From: Sphaerosporella brunnea
Lineage: Eukaryota; Ascomycota; Pezizomycetes; Pezizales; Pyronemataceae
Direction: 5' to 3'
Assembly: GCA_008704415.1 (NCBI GenBank)
Contig: VXIS01000242.1
Span: forward strand, 1-64,000
DNA: 64,000 bases
The notes below the pieces were generated by a model. The model did no database searches. It had not been told where the DNA came from and saw only the letters and a list, made by a program, of their open reading frames with translations. The position numbers were made by a program, and so were the translations under genes. The stretch's first letter is position 1; every line of letters starts with the position of its first letter. Of this stretch, positions 46,521 to 57,127 are shown in pieces.

Positions 46521-48010
46521 GATGGCGCAAGAACAGCGGATCGAAGTAGACCCGCAAGTGGTAAGTAACGCAGCTGCGTCTATCTGCGCTCTCTGACGGG
46601 TGATTTAGGAGCAGGACAGTGGCCTCTAGTCAGGGTGCCACTTCCGATCCCCCGGTTAAGCCAGCCCTTCCTCCGAGGTTCTGACCAGTAAATCAAAAGA
46701 TACGATACAAGCACGCCAAGTCTGAGTTCTTCAGTGCAGGAATATGTCTTTGAAAACGGCCTGTACTCCCTGGTCTACAGGCGGCATCGGCATGAGTCCT
46801 GATGTCTCATACTTAGGCCGTCGCTATCAGTCGTATTTCGGTATAGAACAAAAACCCTCACCCCACTGACGAAGTATGCCTGTTTCTGTACGCCATCGAA
46901 CACCTCATTTGCTCATTACAGGTCACAGAAAGAACAAGACCGATTGGACCTTCATCATGAAATATTTCTCCACATCTTGGACGGAGAGCTGCACAAGGCA
47001 GCTCTAGACCGGCCGCAGTGCATCCTTGACATTGGCACGGATACAGGTATCTGGGCTGTTGATATGGGCGATAAGTACCCAATGGCCGAAGTCCTCGGGA
47101 CTGATCTTATCTCGATTCAGCCCACATGGGTCCCGCCGAATTGTCAGTTTGAGGTCGATGATGCCGAGAAGCCCTGGACTTACGAATCGCTGCCGACCTA
47201 ACCTCCCATCTAGTTGGTATTGGAAGGCTCACCGTTCAACAAGGACTCATTGGATTTCATACGCCTTGCTCAAGACATCAGCGGCTGGCCGAAGGTCATG
47301 TCAGAGGCTTACCGGTACGCACTTATGCACTCCTCCAAGCGAGATTCAGAGTCTGACTGACTGACACATCCTCGGAACATGTAGCTGCACCAAGCCCGAA
47401 GGATGGGTTAGAGCTAGCAGAGCTCGGTTGCATCTGTAGGCGCATGCATTGCCCCCAGTACCAACTCGGGTTCTGCACCGACTGCGGACAGCTAATCATT
47501 TCACAGTGCATTGCGATGACGGGACTGTGGAGGAAGACAACCCCTTCGCCATACTTCCATGAAGCGCTGGCGAAGATTGGCCGCCCGTTTCCGCTGGCCG
47601 CCACGCTAGTCGGGCACCCGGAGAAGGCCTGTTTGAAGCATGTCAACGTCATCAGTTACAGGCACCCGTATGGGCCGTGGCCAAGGGACAAGCGGTAAGC
47701 GCACCTCGGGCTCCCGAGTTACGCGGTCGGCTACCAACACCTCAAAGGCTCAACCAGATTGGGACAATGGCGATGCTACAGGCGGAGACGGGCATCGGGG
47801 CGTACGGAATGGCGGCATACACTCGCATTCTCGGTATAGAAGTAGAAACGACGCAGAAGATCTCTCGCCGCCATGAAGAAGCGGGGAGTGCATATGTACA
47901 ACGTTTTGTGAGTTAACAGTCCACACTAATGCGCTATACTTTTATGGAGTACTGATTTTGGCTCTCAAGCTACGTCGCGTATGGTCAGAAGCCAGACAGC
48001 GGACCAAGGT
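46521..48010 (+). pseudogene. Broken LaeA-like methyltransferase
   Basis: Pieces in the same order as the intact gene at 38396: MAQEQRIEVDPQV (46521), EYVFENG (about 46740), EQDRLDLHHEIFLHILDGEL (about 46930-46990), motif I as CILDIGTDTGIWAVD (the intact gene has LDLGTGTG), VLGTDLISIQPTWVPPNC, FEVDDAEKPWTYE, DSLDFIRLAQDISGWPKV, KPEGWV, ELAELGCI, then FHEALAKIGRPFPLA and HPYGPWP, and finally YVAYGQKPD near 47970-48000. An extra base between KPEGWV and ELAEL (about 47408) and another frame change near 47550 break the frame. Motif I has Asp where Gly is expected. Short introns are still recognisable. Not functional as read. Confidence 0.8.
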
Positions 48011-48720
48011 ATGGTAACTGCGTGCTGGTCTTCTGAGTTTGAATGTATCTATCTTTAGGTAGAAGATGAATTGTGTTGCCAGCTCGCCAGTGTCATCTTC
48101 GGCATCAGAACCGAGCAGCCTTTCCTTTTCCCTTCTGCAGGCATGACATCAATGTGAAGAAACGCCGTGCATTAAAGCATTCAGAGACTCCGCCGCAATA
48201 CACCCAATTAGTAAATGATGTTCCACGTGGCTACGTAACAAGACTCGTGAGACGTTGAATTCGCAACCCCTGAGGACGGCTGGACGGCATGAACGGTCTT
48301 GTTGAGCTCGAGTGGGGAGACCTTGATAGCGCGCCCGCGGCCGCCAGTGTACATGCACGAAAGACTCGGGACTGGGAATCCGCCCCTATATTAGCTAATA
48401 TCAAAGCTCCGAAACCTCGATTTACTGCAGCTGGGCCTGTATGTAGATAGCGATCGCGGGGACCCTATATGTATGACTGAAGTGTTGTGCTTTGATTCGT
48501 CGAGGATTTGCCCCGTTGGTAATTCTGTATCTCGGGAGTGATCCACTGATGTGCAAAGTGGTCATTGGGGAGGTTAGAGCTGTACTAGCTTTAAAGGATA
48601 CGAAGCGGGGTTGAGACAGAATGCAATGTTTGTCGCTCCGTTCTGAGCGCAGTCGTATTTTGAAGGGCAGAAGCACCGCTGTCAGAGAAGCTGTCAGAGA
48701 ACGGGTGCGCATACGCCCAT

Positions 48721-49302
48721 ACCGCATAAACCCAGAACAAGAGACTCGACGGCGCGAATAGAACAGTAGAAAACCGTGTGAGGTGTGGGCAGATATCTCT
48801 CGATACTTCCAAATCAGGTAAGATTGTCGGCGAGTCAATTTTGTGCAATGCCAAGACACTAGCCCGACTACTAGACGAAAAAAAACATATCTGGACACCT
48901 TGTGTAACACCCCAACCAACCCGCGGGCCCACCAAAACGCAACAGCGCAACGAAAATCGTCGGCACCAATTCTTTATGCCTGAAGGGTTTCAACTGCTAT
49001 CTCTTAATTTTGAGGCTGCTTCTAAATTTTTGAGCGAGATCCAGAGAAGTTATCGTTTTTTCACTGCGTGGCTTGGCTGCGGGACAGAGATTCTGAGTGT
49101 CCGGATACTTTTTTTTTCGTCGAGTAAGCGTCCGCGCTCCACGAGGAGCCGAGCGAAATTCACCACTAATTGCCACTGGCACCGTGTTTTTTGGAGAGAG
49201 GACGTTCGGGTGCCGTGGGCCCTGCAATCTGGTATTAATTTCATCCACACCTCACACATTTTTCTACTGTTCTGTTCCCGCCGTCGGGTCTCTTTATGCG
49301 GT
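48721..49302. repeat. Imperfect inverted repeat structure (about 580 bp)
   Basis: The outer arms 48721-48790 and 49244-49302 are inverted copies (shared core GAACAGTAGAAAA and GTGTGAGGTGTGG when read from the left). A second inner pair, 48866-48900 and 49095-49126, is also inverted (GACGAAAAAAAA...GGACAC). The intervening parts differ. This is either two copies of one repeat in opposite orientation or a decayed fold-back element. Confidence 0.6.
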
Positions 49303-49606
49303 ACTTGTAGGTAAAGCTGTTGACTCAACAGTAAATTTGGCGTTAGGCTTACCAACCGACTTCCGGTATAGTAGGGGCACCTACCTATTCTGTCATTGCG
49401 TTTATGTGGCGTTTCCAAGCGCTCAACGGGCTCCGTTGCCGCGTCAAACGGGTTATAATATACCTTTCTATAACATCGTAGTTGCAGAAAAAGAAGCCCA
49501 CTTTCTCCCTGCAATATGGATATTTTGAGAGCACTCCGCCACACATGCATGACACTGCCGCAAGCGCTTCGTAATAATTCCCCGAATTCGCACGGGCATT
49601 CAGAAC

Positions 49607-49700
49607 CAAACAACAATGCAAGTTGCAGCAAGTGGCTGAAACGTACTCGAAGGAGAACTTATTGAAATCACCAGATTGAGAAAGCCTCGCCCTCCCGGAG
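49607..49700. repeat. Dispersed repeat copy B (relative at 12432-12521)
   Basis: Shares GCAGCAAGTGGCTGAAAC and GAGAAAGCCTCGCCC with copy A in the same orientation. Confidence 0.5.
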
Positions 49701-51102
49701 ATCATGCATCCGGATAGTAATATTATGGCCGCCACTCTGATGCAGCCGTTGTTTTACAGCAAAATGTAGAATACAGTTTACTGTTGCTGATCGTGGCCGG
49801 CTGTATTTCGATCCGAAAATCCAGAGCGTTGCAGAGCACAGTGTGGGGGCCGTATTGATGTTGCCTTTTTTTTTTGGCCATTCATCTCAAGAACATGCAA
49901 CTCTTCAACTCCTTGTGCATATGCCCGAGTCTCCGTCGCCTGTCCTATCAGGAGCCAATTTCTCCTCACTGCAGCTAGGTGGACCTCAGGCGGGAATATT
50001 TCACAGGACTGGAATGTGCGCAGTGCCAAACTGTGTCTGCTACCTCTCTAATTAACCACCCGGCAGCCTAAAACAAGCCAGATTTCTGGAATTGGAGAAG
50101 GATATTTAGATATCCACAAGAAAAGCGCATGCGTTGGCCACTTTCTTTTAGGTCCGTTGGTCCTCCTACAGCATAGCGTCGAGGCGACAGTCGACTCGAC
50201 TCGCCAGTTTGGGTCGAGCTATAAGCGAGAAATTTGTATTCTCTCGCAGCTTGTTATTATTTTTTTTGCGACGCCAAGGAAAACACGCCACTGAGATGAC
50301 CATCTCATGAGGCATCCCGCCGCTCGATTGACATCTGCGGAACCGTTTGGAGGGTATCGCATCCACTAATGTGGAGAGAAAACCGGCGAGGAACATTCGG
50401 ACGAAAAGGGCCATAGTTGTCCCGTGTTCGGGACCCGGAAAATCTTTTTTTTTTAATGCTCTCATGATCTACGGTAACTCCCACCTGCGATGCCAGCGAA
50501 GTCTGAGAAACAGCCACCGCACCCGCACCTCTAGGCTATCGACCCATCAGACAACAGTGTCACTACACCCCTAACAAATGCATCCTTGACGCCGACAAGG
50601 GGGGGGGGGGGGAGGTAGGCCACTAAATATGCGCGCATCGTAGCAAAGGGAATGGTGAAGACTTTTCTGACCCATCTCCGCGCTTTTGGGATTTGACATG
50701 GTGCATCCAGCTTCGACCGATGGCCTGCATTCTCAGACACAGAAATTGTCAGTGGTGGTGGTGCCTTCACGGCATATCCCACAGAGCAGGCCCAGCGCCT
50801 GACGCGGATAACTGGCTCCCGCCCAAAAATGGGCGGCAGGAGAGGAGATTCACATACGTTGCCATTTCACGAGTGACTACCTATGCGCCAGCGCGCGCGC
50901 ATGCCAGCCCCCACCACGCTCACTGTGCATCACTAGACCATACATGCCGCATCGCGGCTTCCAAAGGGCTCTCAGTTGATGGGGGTCTTGCCGCTCGCGC
51001 TCCCTAGGCTTCCCGTAGTTTGGAAGTTGGGATGTCTGTTCCCCACCCCCAGGTCTCTAGTCCATGACGATTGATCAATGTAGTGGAGCCCACATGGCCA
51101 TC

Positions 51103-51112
51103 TGTATATAAA
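51103..51112 (+). promoter_or_regulatory. TATA-like box of the terpene synthase
   Basis: TATATAAAGA lies about 90 bp before the ATG, a usual distance for an ascomycete TATA box with a short leader. Confidence 0.5.
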
Positions 51113-51201
51113 GACTCCTTCTTCCACAGGATATCAGGCTCCGAACTTCAGAGACAATCAAATCGAATCGAATCGCATACCCATCCTACCACATTCACAC
51201 A

Positions 51202-52296
51202 ATGCCTTCCCGAAGAAAATCGACCGCCACCCCTGTGGCGGCCCCTGTGCCTACCTCTCCCGTCAGACAGTTCTTTGACGCTTTGATGTCTTCGTATCCC
51301 GCTAGACAGAAAGAGTCAAGGCGCAAGAAGTTCAACCCTGATGTCCTGGTACGGTTCTGCAAGAACATGGGCTACGACATTTCGGAAGAATACTGCCAGC
51401 CGGGGCCCGAACTCGCAGAGGCGTGTCTCAAAATCTGCGAGGAGGCAACTATGGACCCCGTTTATCTGGTGCCTCTGAAGCGGCCCCTCCCACTCGGCGT
51501 CACGTTTGCCGAGTTGTGTTACCCCGACCAACCCTTCGAGCTCAAGGTTTTCGTTACCATCTATACGGCCGTCATCATCTACCTCGACGACGCCATTACC
51601 CAAACACCCGACTTGGTTCTCCCTCAGCTTAGGGAGTACCTCTCCAGTTTTTCCCAGGGCGGCCTTGAGCAACCAGTTCTCGCACTGATGCATCGATATC
51701 TCACGGTCGAAGCGCGCAAGATCTGGGGTCCGGTTGGCAGCGCGGCTGTCGGCAAAGCCACCCTTGACTTCTACCTCGGGTTACTCATCGAGGCCAAATT
51801 CCCCAACGGGCTGCAGGCCACCAAGACGTCCGCCCGATTCCCTGCATTCCTGCGTTACAAGACCGGTGCCAGCGAGGCGTACGCCTTCTTCTTGTTTCCC
51901 GATTGCCAATACCCCGAGGAGGATTACATGGAGACTTTCCTGCCCGCGTTTCCCGACATCATCGAGGTCACCAACGGCATGAACGACGTGCTCTCGTTCT
52001 ACAAGGAGTGCGTGGTTGGAACCGAGTGGAACACATATTTCCCGAACATGGCACGGATCCTCGGCCGCGATCCGATCGCGGTGCTCGAAGAGACTTGCGA
52101 CCACGTAGTGAGGAGGTCGAGGGAAGTCCTTAGCACACTATCCGGGAAACCGAATGCCAGGCGCGCGTTTGAGATATATCTCAAGGGGTTCGTTATGTGG
52201 CATGTGATGGAGAAGCGATATCGCTTGGATGAGGTTGGGCTTCATTTCAAGTATGCTTCACCCTCTTCTGCGACGTCCACCGCAGCATCCGCATGA
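51202..52296 (+). CDS. Tri5-family sesquiterpene synthase
   Basis: Class I terpene cyclase related to trichodiene synthase; it would cyclise farnesyl diphosphate in the cytosol, product unknown. Intronless, 364 aa, close to the family length. The aspartate motif reads DDAIT (D129-D130), lacking the distal acidic residue of the usual DDxxD/E. The second metal site is a canonical NSE triad, N261-D262-x2-S265-x3-E269 (NDVLSFYKE), and the RY pair (339-340, MEKRYRL) is in its usual position near the C-terminus. GYDISEEYC lies near the N-terminus. Ala/Ser/Thr-rich tails at both ends look disordered. The start is the first ATG after the TATA-like box. Neighbours are transposon debris and a broken methyltransferase; no P450 or transporter is adjacent, so it appears as an orphan terpene gene. 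Confidence 0.9.
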   Translation: MPSRRKSTATPVAAPVPTSPVRQFFDALMSSYPARQKESRRKKFNPDVLVRFCKNMGYDISEEYCQPGPELAEACLKICEEATMDPVYLVPLKRPLPLGVTFAELCYPDQPFELKVFVTIYTAVIIYLDDAITQTPDLVLPQLREYLSSFSQGGLEQPVLALMHRYLTVEARKIWGPVGSAAVGKATLDFYLGLLIEAKFPNGLQATKTSARFPAFLRYKTGASEAYAFFLFPDCQYPEEDYMETFLPAFPDIIEVTNGMNDVLSFYKECVVGTEWNTYFPNMARILGRDPIAVLEETCDHVVRRSREVLSTLSGKPNARRAFEIYLKGFVMWHVMEKRYRLDEVGLHFKYASPSSATSTAASA

Positions 52297-54578
52297 GGGC
52301 TCGATGATCTTGGGGGTAGTGTTTCGTTTTTTCACTGTTTCTAAAGGTGGGGGTGTTGGGATTTGCATTTCGTTAGGGGTTCTTTCCGTTGTATCTGGTT
52401 TTTTACGCATGCATGTTTACGATTCTTCATCGAACTTCATCATATCCATAAATCACAAATCCTCATACCTTTTATGTTTTTTCTTTTGTCGCTAACGGGC
52501 AAGTAAGCGGAGGATTGCATGGGATTTGCTGCTACTCACTGGACATACGCATAACTCTCGAAAATTAAATAAAAATTGCAGCGTTTATTTTGCTCGTGGT
52601 TGCCTGATGTCCAAAGCAGCCATTTCCAGGTTCCGGGTCTCTCAACATTGCCGATGCGATCGTAAGCGGCCCCCGCCCCCAATGCTTTCTTTTGCTTCCA
52701 GAGTTTCGTTGACGCTGCGGCGTAGCCGCTCCGTCATGCATGCAGCACCACGCCCTAGCGAATCAAAAGTAAAAAGGCGGCTCATACGTACACACTGCCT
52801 TTCCCGATTCCTATTTTAGAACGGGTCCCCGTATCTGATCCACCTAGATATGCAACGAACTATGAGACATTGGCCAGTTCCACCCACGCATAGAGATCTT
52901 CGCGGTGCATTTTTGACAGCATGTCATCATCAGCTGGGCGGGCATCACGAGCTCGAGCCGAATGCGAACATCAGCCTCATGCGCCGATTTGTCAAAGAAT
53001 CTCCCCCCACCAACGATATCCAAAGGCACGGACAGGCGGCCCAAAAGCAAACATCGAAAGTTCAGCTCATTCCCTATGGACATAGCTGGCTAACGAAAAG
53101 TCTTATCTCGCGACCCCACTTTCTTCGCGGCAGGTATCTACCTCGGGGCTGTAGGCAGCGATACCTGCGTCAAAGTACATACATGTGGCAGCTGTCCCGC
53201 GTTGCTGGGATAATCGGTATGCACTTGGATGCGCTACATGCAATACATGCTTATGTAGGTACGGTTTCGCACCGACCCCAGACCAGACCCCGCCCGCGCC
53301 CGCCGTTCAGCCAGCTGCGCTTCACGTCGGCCGCATCATGCTGCCCATTCGGGACGCCACCGCGTCATCCTTGCGCACTGGAAGGCATTCCGCATTGCCG
53401 GTTTCGAAGGCTGAAGCGAGCGCTAACCCGACGATTCGCATCCCGGTACTTTTATCGATCCATTGCATTGGATTCCTCCCCCCTCCCTCCCTCCCTCCCC
53501 CCCCCCTCCCCTGCGTTGTGCCGGTGCAGATTGTTAGATCGATGCATGCGGCGCAGCAGCCTGCCCCATAGCCCGGGAACATCACGCCATAACCGCCGCT
53601 TTGCCAGGCTGGTCGGTCTCGCACTGACCAGAAGTGGACAGCGAGCGGCGAGGCATGCCTCACGAAAAAGCCCGTGCTGGAAAAAAAAACAAGCCTTTTG
53701 GCCCGGAGCGCCGCATTTCAACTCCCTCGACCGTGCACTGTGCTTCTGCTCCTTCGGTTGCACAAAGAGGTTGGCGCGTTTAAATCCTAAAAGCACAGTT
53801 GTCAAAAAATCCGAACAACATATTGTTTTACCCGTGGTCGGGCGCTTGGTGCGTTTGCGTTTACATCCATCGCAAACCACGTTGTGCCTTGCGGGAAACA
53901 CAAAATTCAGGCCTCATGACGCCTCCGCCCCAACTTAAATAACGCCACGTTTATTCCACGCGGCGCGCCGTCGTCCTCGCTACCAGACTCGCGCCTGCCA
54001 GGCGAAAGGTAACGCGGCTGTGGCTCACGAGCAGAAACCGAACCAGTAAAATTTCGTCTGACGTGTGCTGTTGCCGTTCACATCATCTCACTCGAACTGC
54101 GTTGCGCTGGCTCGGGTTGGACAGCTGCGCACCCGGTTCGACGTGTTGCGATAAGAAATGAGATTGCGGAGTACGACCCACCATCGCTCCAAGTACCAAC
54201 GTTAGCTATCCGTTGGTGCCCGCCGCCGGGACACCTAGAAGCCGGCTATAGCTGGACTCACATGACAGCATAGCATGGCCGGGTTTCATTCCGGGTGTTT
54301 TTTGTTCCGGGTGGGCCGAAAAGCTCCCAGAGCATGTGTGCAGTACATTAGTGTATGTAGTGATGATACCCGTGACCGGAACAGGCCGTTGATTATTCTG
54401 GCCACGTATGATAGTCTGGAATCATAAGTCCATAGTACTTACGCGTCAGTACTCGGCCATTCGTGCATCCCCCGACATTAAGAAGTAGCTGCTAAGTACT
54501 TACTCGACCGACTAGCTAGCCGTGAGTGCGCAGGAAAGGTCACCGGGGAGACACCATTTAGGCTTGCTTGTCCACCGT
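52297..54578. other. Gene-poor stretch
   Basis: A plus-strand frame open over 52850-53938 (362 codons) has an Arg/His/Ser/Pro-rich translation without domains and crosses a C-run; I regard it as chance. No other content was recognised. Confidence 0.4.
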
Positions 54579-54680
54579 TTGTTTTTTTTTGTTTTGATCA
54601 TATTGTATTCGGCCGCTTACGGCCATGACATATGTGAGAGAAGAGACTGTGCTACACCTTAAGCCTGAGCCTACTGCTGG
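54579..54680 (-). mobile_element. 5'-truncated LINE 3' end (same family as 29490-32306)
   Basis: Read on the minus strand, this segment has ATATGTCATGGCCG, then AAGCGGCC and AATACAATATGA, followed by an A-rich tail (AAAACAAAAAAAAACAAA), matching the 3' end of the LINE at 32255-32306 with few differences. Only the terminal part is recognisable, as expected for incomplete reverse transcription. Confidence 0.75.
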
Positions 54681-57127
54681 TGCCTGCAGCCGTTCTAGGG
54701 GAAAGGCGGCTAAGAAAAATGCATCAGGTATAAAAGCGCACCAAGGAGACTCGTAGCTGTACTCGCACTAAGGAGAGGTTACACTAGGGAAAGGTTACGG
54801 ACTTGTCACAACACAACATAGCGCCCTTCTCCGGCCATGCTCCAACCGGGGCGGTGTTCAGGGAATCCATCACCGATCATCTGCTCGCAGCGCGGAGGTT
54901 GGGGTCACCGACCACCGCTTCTGCCGCTTGTCTTTCGTTGCGCCTTCCAAAGTGCCCTCTGCCCATTCTTCCACCGTCACGTGTACACAATCTGCTCCGG
55001 CCGTGAAAGTGAGCAGCATTCATTACTCGCACGCGGTAGCAGCAGGTTTTTTTGGTTTCTAGGTTCCAGTAGGCTGGAAGCCCCACCTTGATGGAAATGC
55101 CCATCGTTCGTTCAGCCGACAAAGCCGACCGAAGACACCCATTTTCTCCTCCGAGCCGTCCAGTGCTTTCTTCCGGGTCACCTGACTGTTGCAATCGAGA
55201 ATCCCATTCCGGAATGCACTTTCACCAACCGAGTGATTTCCAGTGAGGCATCCATGACCACCACCACCACCACCTCCTCCAAGCTTCATACCACACACCT
55301 TGAGCTCTACCAACCACCACCACTAAATGCTTTAGGAGCACACATGCATGCCCGCTCAAAGGCCCCAGCGCTGAAGTCTACCCAGTTTCAAGGAATCACT
55401 CGATGCACAGCACCCCGCTCAAGCGACAGCAGGGGGATTGGCGGTTTGTTTTATGGCAATCCCCACGATGGAAGCATCGCTGCAGATCTAAACGTGTCGG
55501 GTTGGCAGCCAAGGCGGAAGATCTCACTCACCACATCTCACTCTGAGAAAATTCGAACACGATGCTCTGGCTACTTGGCTGAAAGCATGTCAAGCCCCAC
55601 GACCAGAACCCCGAGAGCAAGAATCCACTTCACAAGCCAAGTTGTTAGCAGCCAGGCGGACAAAGAGCTCATCCACCCCATCTCACTCCGCGCAAATCCG
55701 AACACGATCCCCTGGCCACTTGGCCGCGGTTCTCGACAGATTACATTTCGCGTGATGGCGATGCTTCGCACGCGGCTGCGGTGTCGCGCAGCAAGCAATC
55801 CTGCACGAGCCAGCGCTTGCTCGAGATCGAGTCCGAGAGGAGGAGAACATTTCGATGCAGAACCGTCACGAGTGCGTTGTTAACGGGCGAAGGAAGGAAG
55901 GAAGGAAAGACGGAGGAAGCTTGTGATCGATTCGCTTTCTTTCTTTCTATTCTGTCTATCTTATGTTCTGTATTTACATACCTAGCCCGGCTGTAGTTGA
56001 TGGGTGAGGCAGAGGAGGGAGAAGTAGGTCCGCGGGGAGATGTGATGAAGTGTGTGAAGTGTAAATGAAAAGGAGAAAAAGGAGGGAGAAGTGGGCTTTC
56101 AGCTATACCGTTGTAAAAAAAAAAAAAAAAAAAAAGGGGGGGGGGGGGGTTCAAAAACGTTTTGTAACCGTACAGTGACCATCGCCAGTGTACAAACGTC
56201 TCCACAGCATATCCGAAGTTTTTGGGGAGTTAGGGGTGTAGTTGGGCAAAGCGTCTGTGCAAGGAGAGTGATATATTCGCTGGCAAACAGTGCTGAAACC
56301 CCGTCAAGGCTGGGACCATGTACCAACAAGTTTCGTGTCTATAAACAATCGGTTGGTTGTTTGTATGTAGCGGTTAAAAAAAAAACACTTGCTAAAGTGA
56401 GTGTTTTTACTGCTACAACGGCTTCTTCATGGCAACGCTCAACTTGCACTTTTTCCTATCAACCAAGTACTTTTCATTTTTGGCAAGGAAACTTCCGTTT
56501 CTGGGAAGCTACGGGTGTGCAATGTGCATGCGGGGTACTCCCTCATCCGCGTCTTCATGGTTGAAGCCAAAGCATAGAGTCACGATGATGGTTGGTCTCG
56601 CTGCCTGCTTACCGGGGTTGCTGTAATCCTTCGAAAGATGCCTCAAAGACTTCTTCAATGCCGAGTGTGTGTTTTAAAAACGTCGACAGCTTTGGAAGCC
56701 ATCTGCTCAGCTCCAACGTGTGGGCCTGCCCTCAGCAGGTGCTCTTATTTAGTCTGCCAGTGAAAAACGTTTGTATTCTGCAGATGATCGCCCGAATATA
56801 GGCCTATCATTTCCAAAGCCCTCCCTCTTTTTTTTTTACTGAGGTATGTAACAATAAACTCGCACTTAGGCGGCACGATGTGGGCTGCTTTCAAACTTGT
56901 CGACTGAATCCTGCCTTTCCCGTAGGGCTGAAATGATGCCATTCCGGTGGTATGCAGGGACGTTTGTGTAGCTACATTTGTGCACAAGACTGAAACCATT
57001 GAAGAAAAAAGAGCATGGCATTATCAAACTCATCAAGTAGCGATCTCTAAGAAAACACACAAATCGGCACACCATATACAAATACAACTTTCCCAGGTCA
57101 TGACATTTTCCACCACTCCACGTTTTT
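54681..57127. other. Gene-poor stretch with direct repeat
   Basis: No supported gene. It includes an imperfect direct repeat (55500-55581 and 55643-55726), an A-run plus G-run near 56115-56149, and GGAA repeats near 55889-55904. A plus-strand frame over 55233-55883 spans the direct repeat and is not convincing. Confidence 0.4.
55500..55726 (+). repeat. Imperfect direct repeat, about 82 bp, period about 144
   Basis: The unit runs from GTTGGCAGCC/GTTAGCAGCC through CATCTCACTC and CGAACACGAT to CTTGGC-G, at 55500-55581 and 55643-55726. Confidence 0.7.

Larger units (their letters stand above)
48011..51201. other. Transposon-derived debris and terpene synthase promoter
   Basis: No supported gene. 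It holds an imperfect inverted-repeat structure (48721-49302), repeat copy B (49607-49700), a G-run at 50600-50612, and the terpene synthase promoter with a TATA-like TATATAAAGA at about 51103-51112. Confidence 0.5.

Noticed and set aside
52850..53938. Plus-strand frame of 362 codons
   Set aside because: Translation is Arg/His/Ser/Pro-rich without domains, crosses a C-run, and overlapping frames on the other strand are also open; chance is likelier than a gene.
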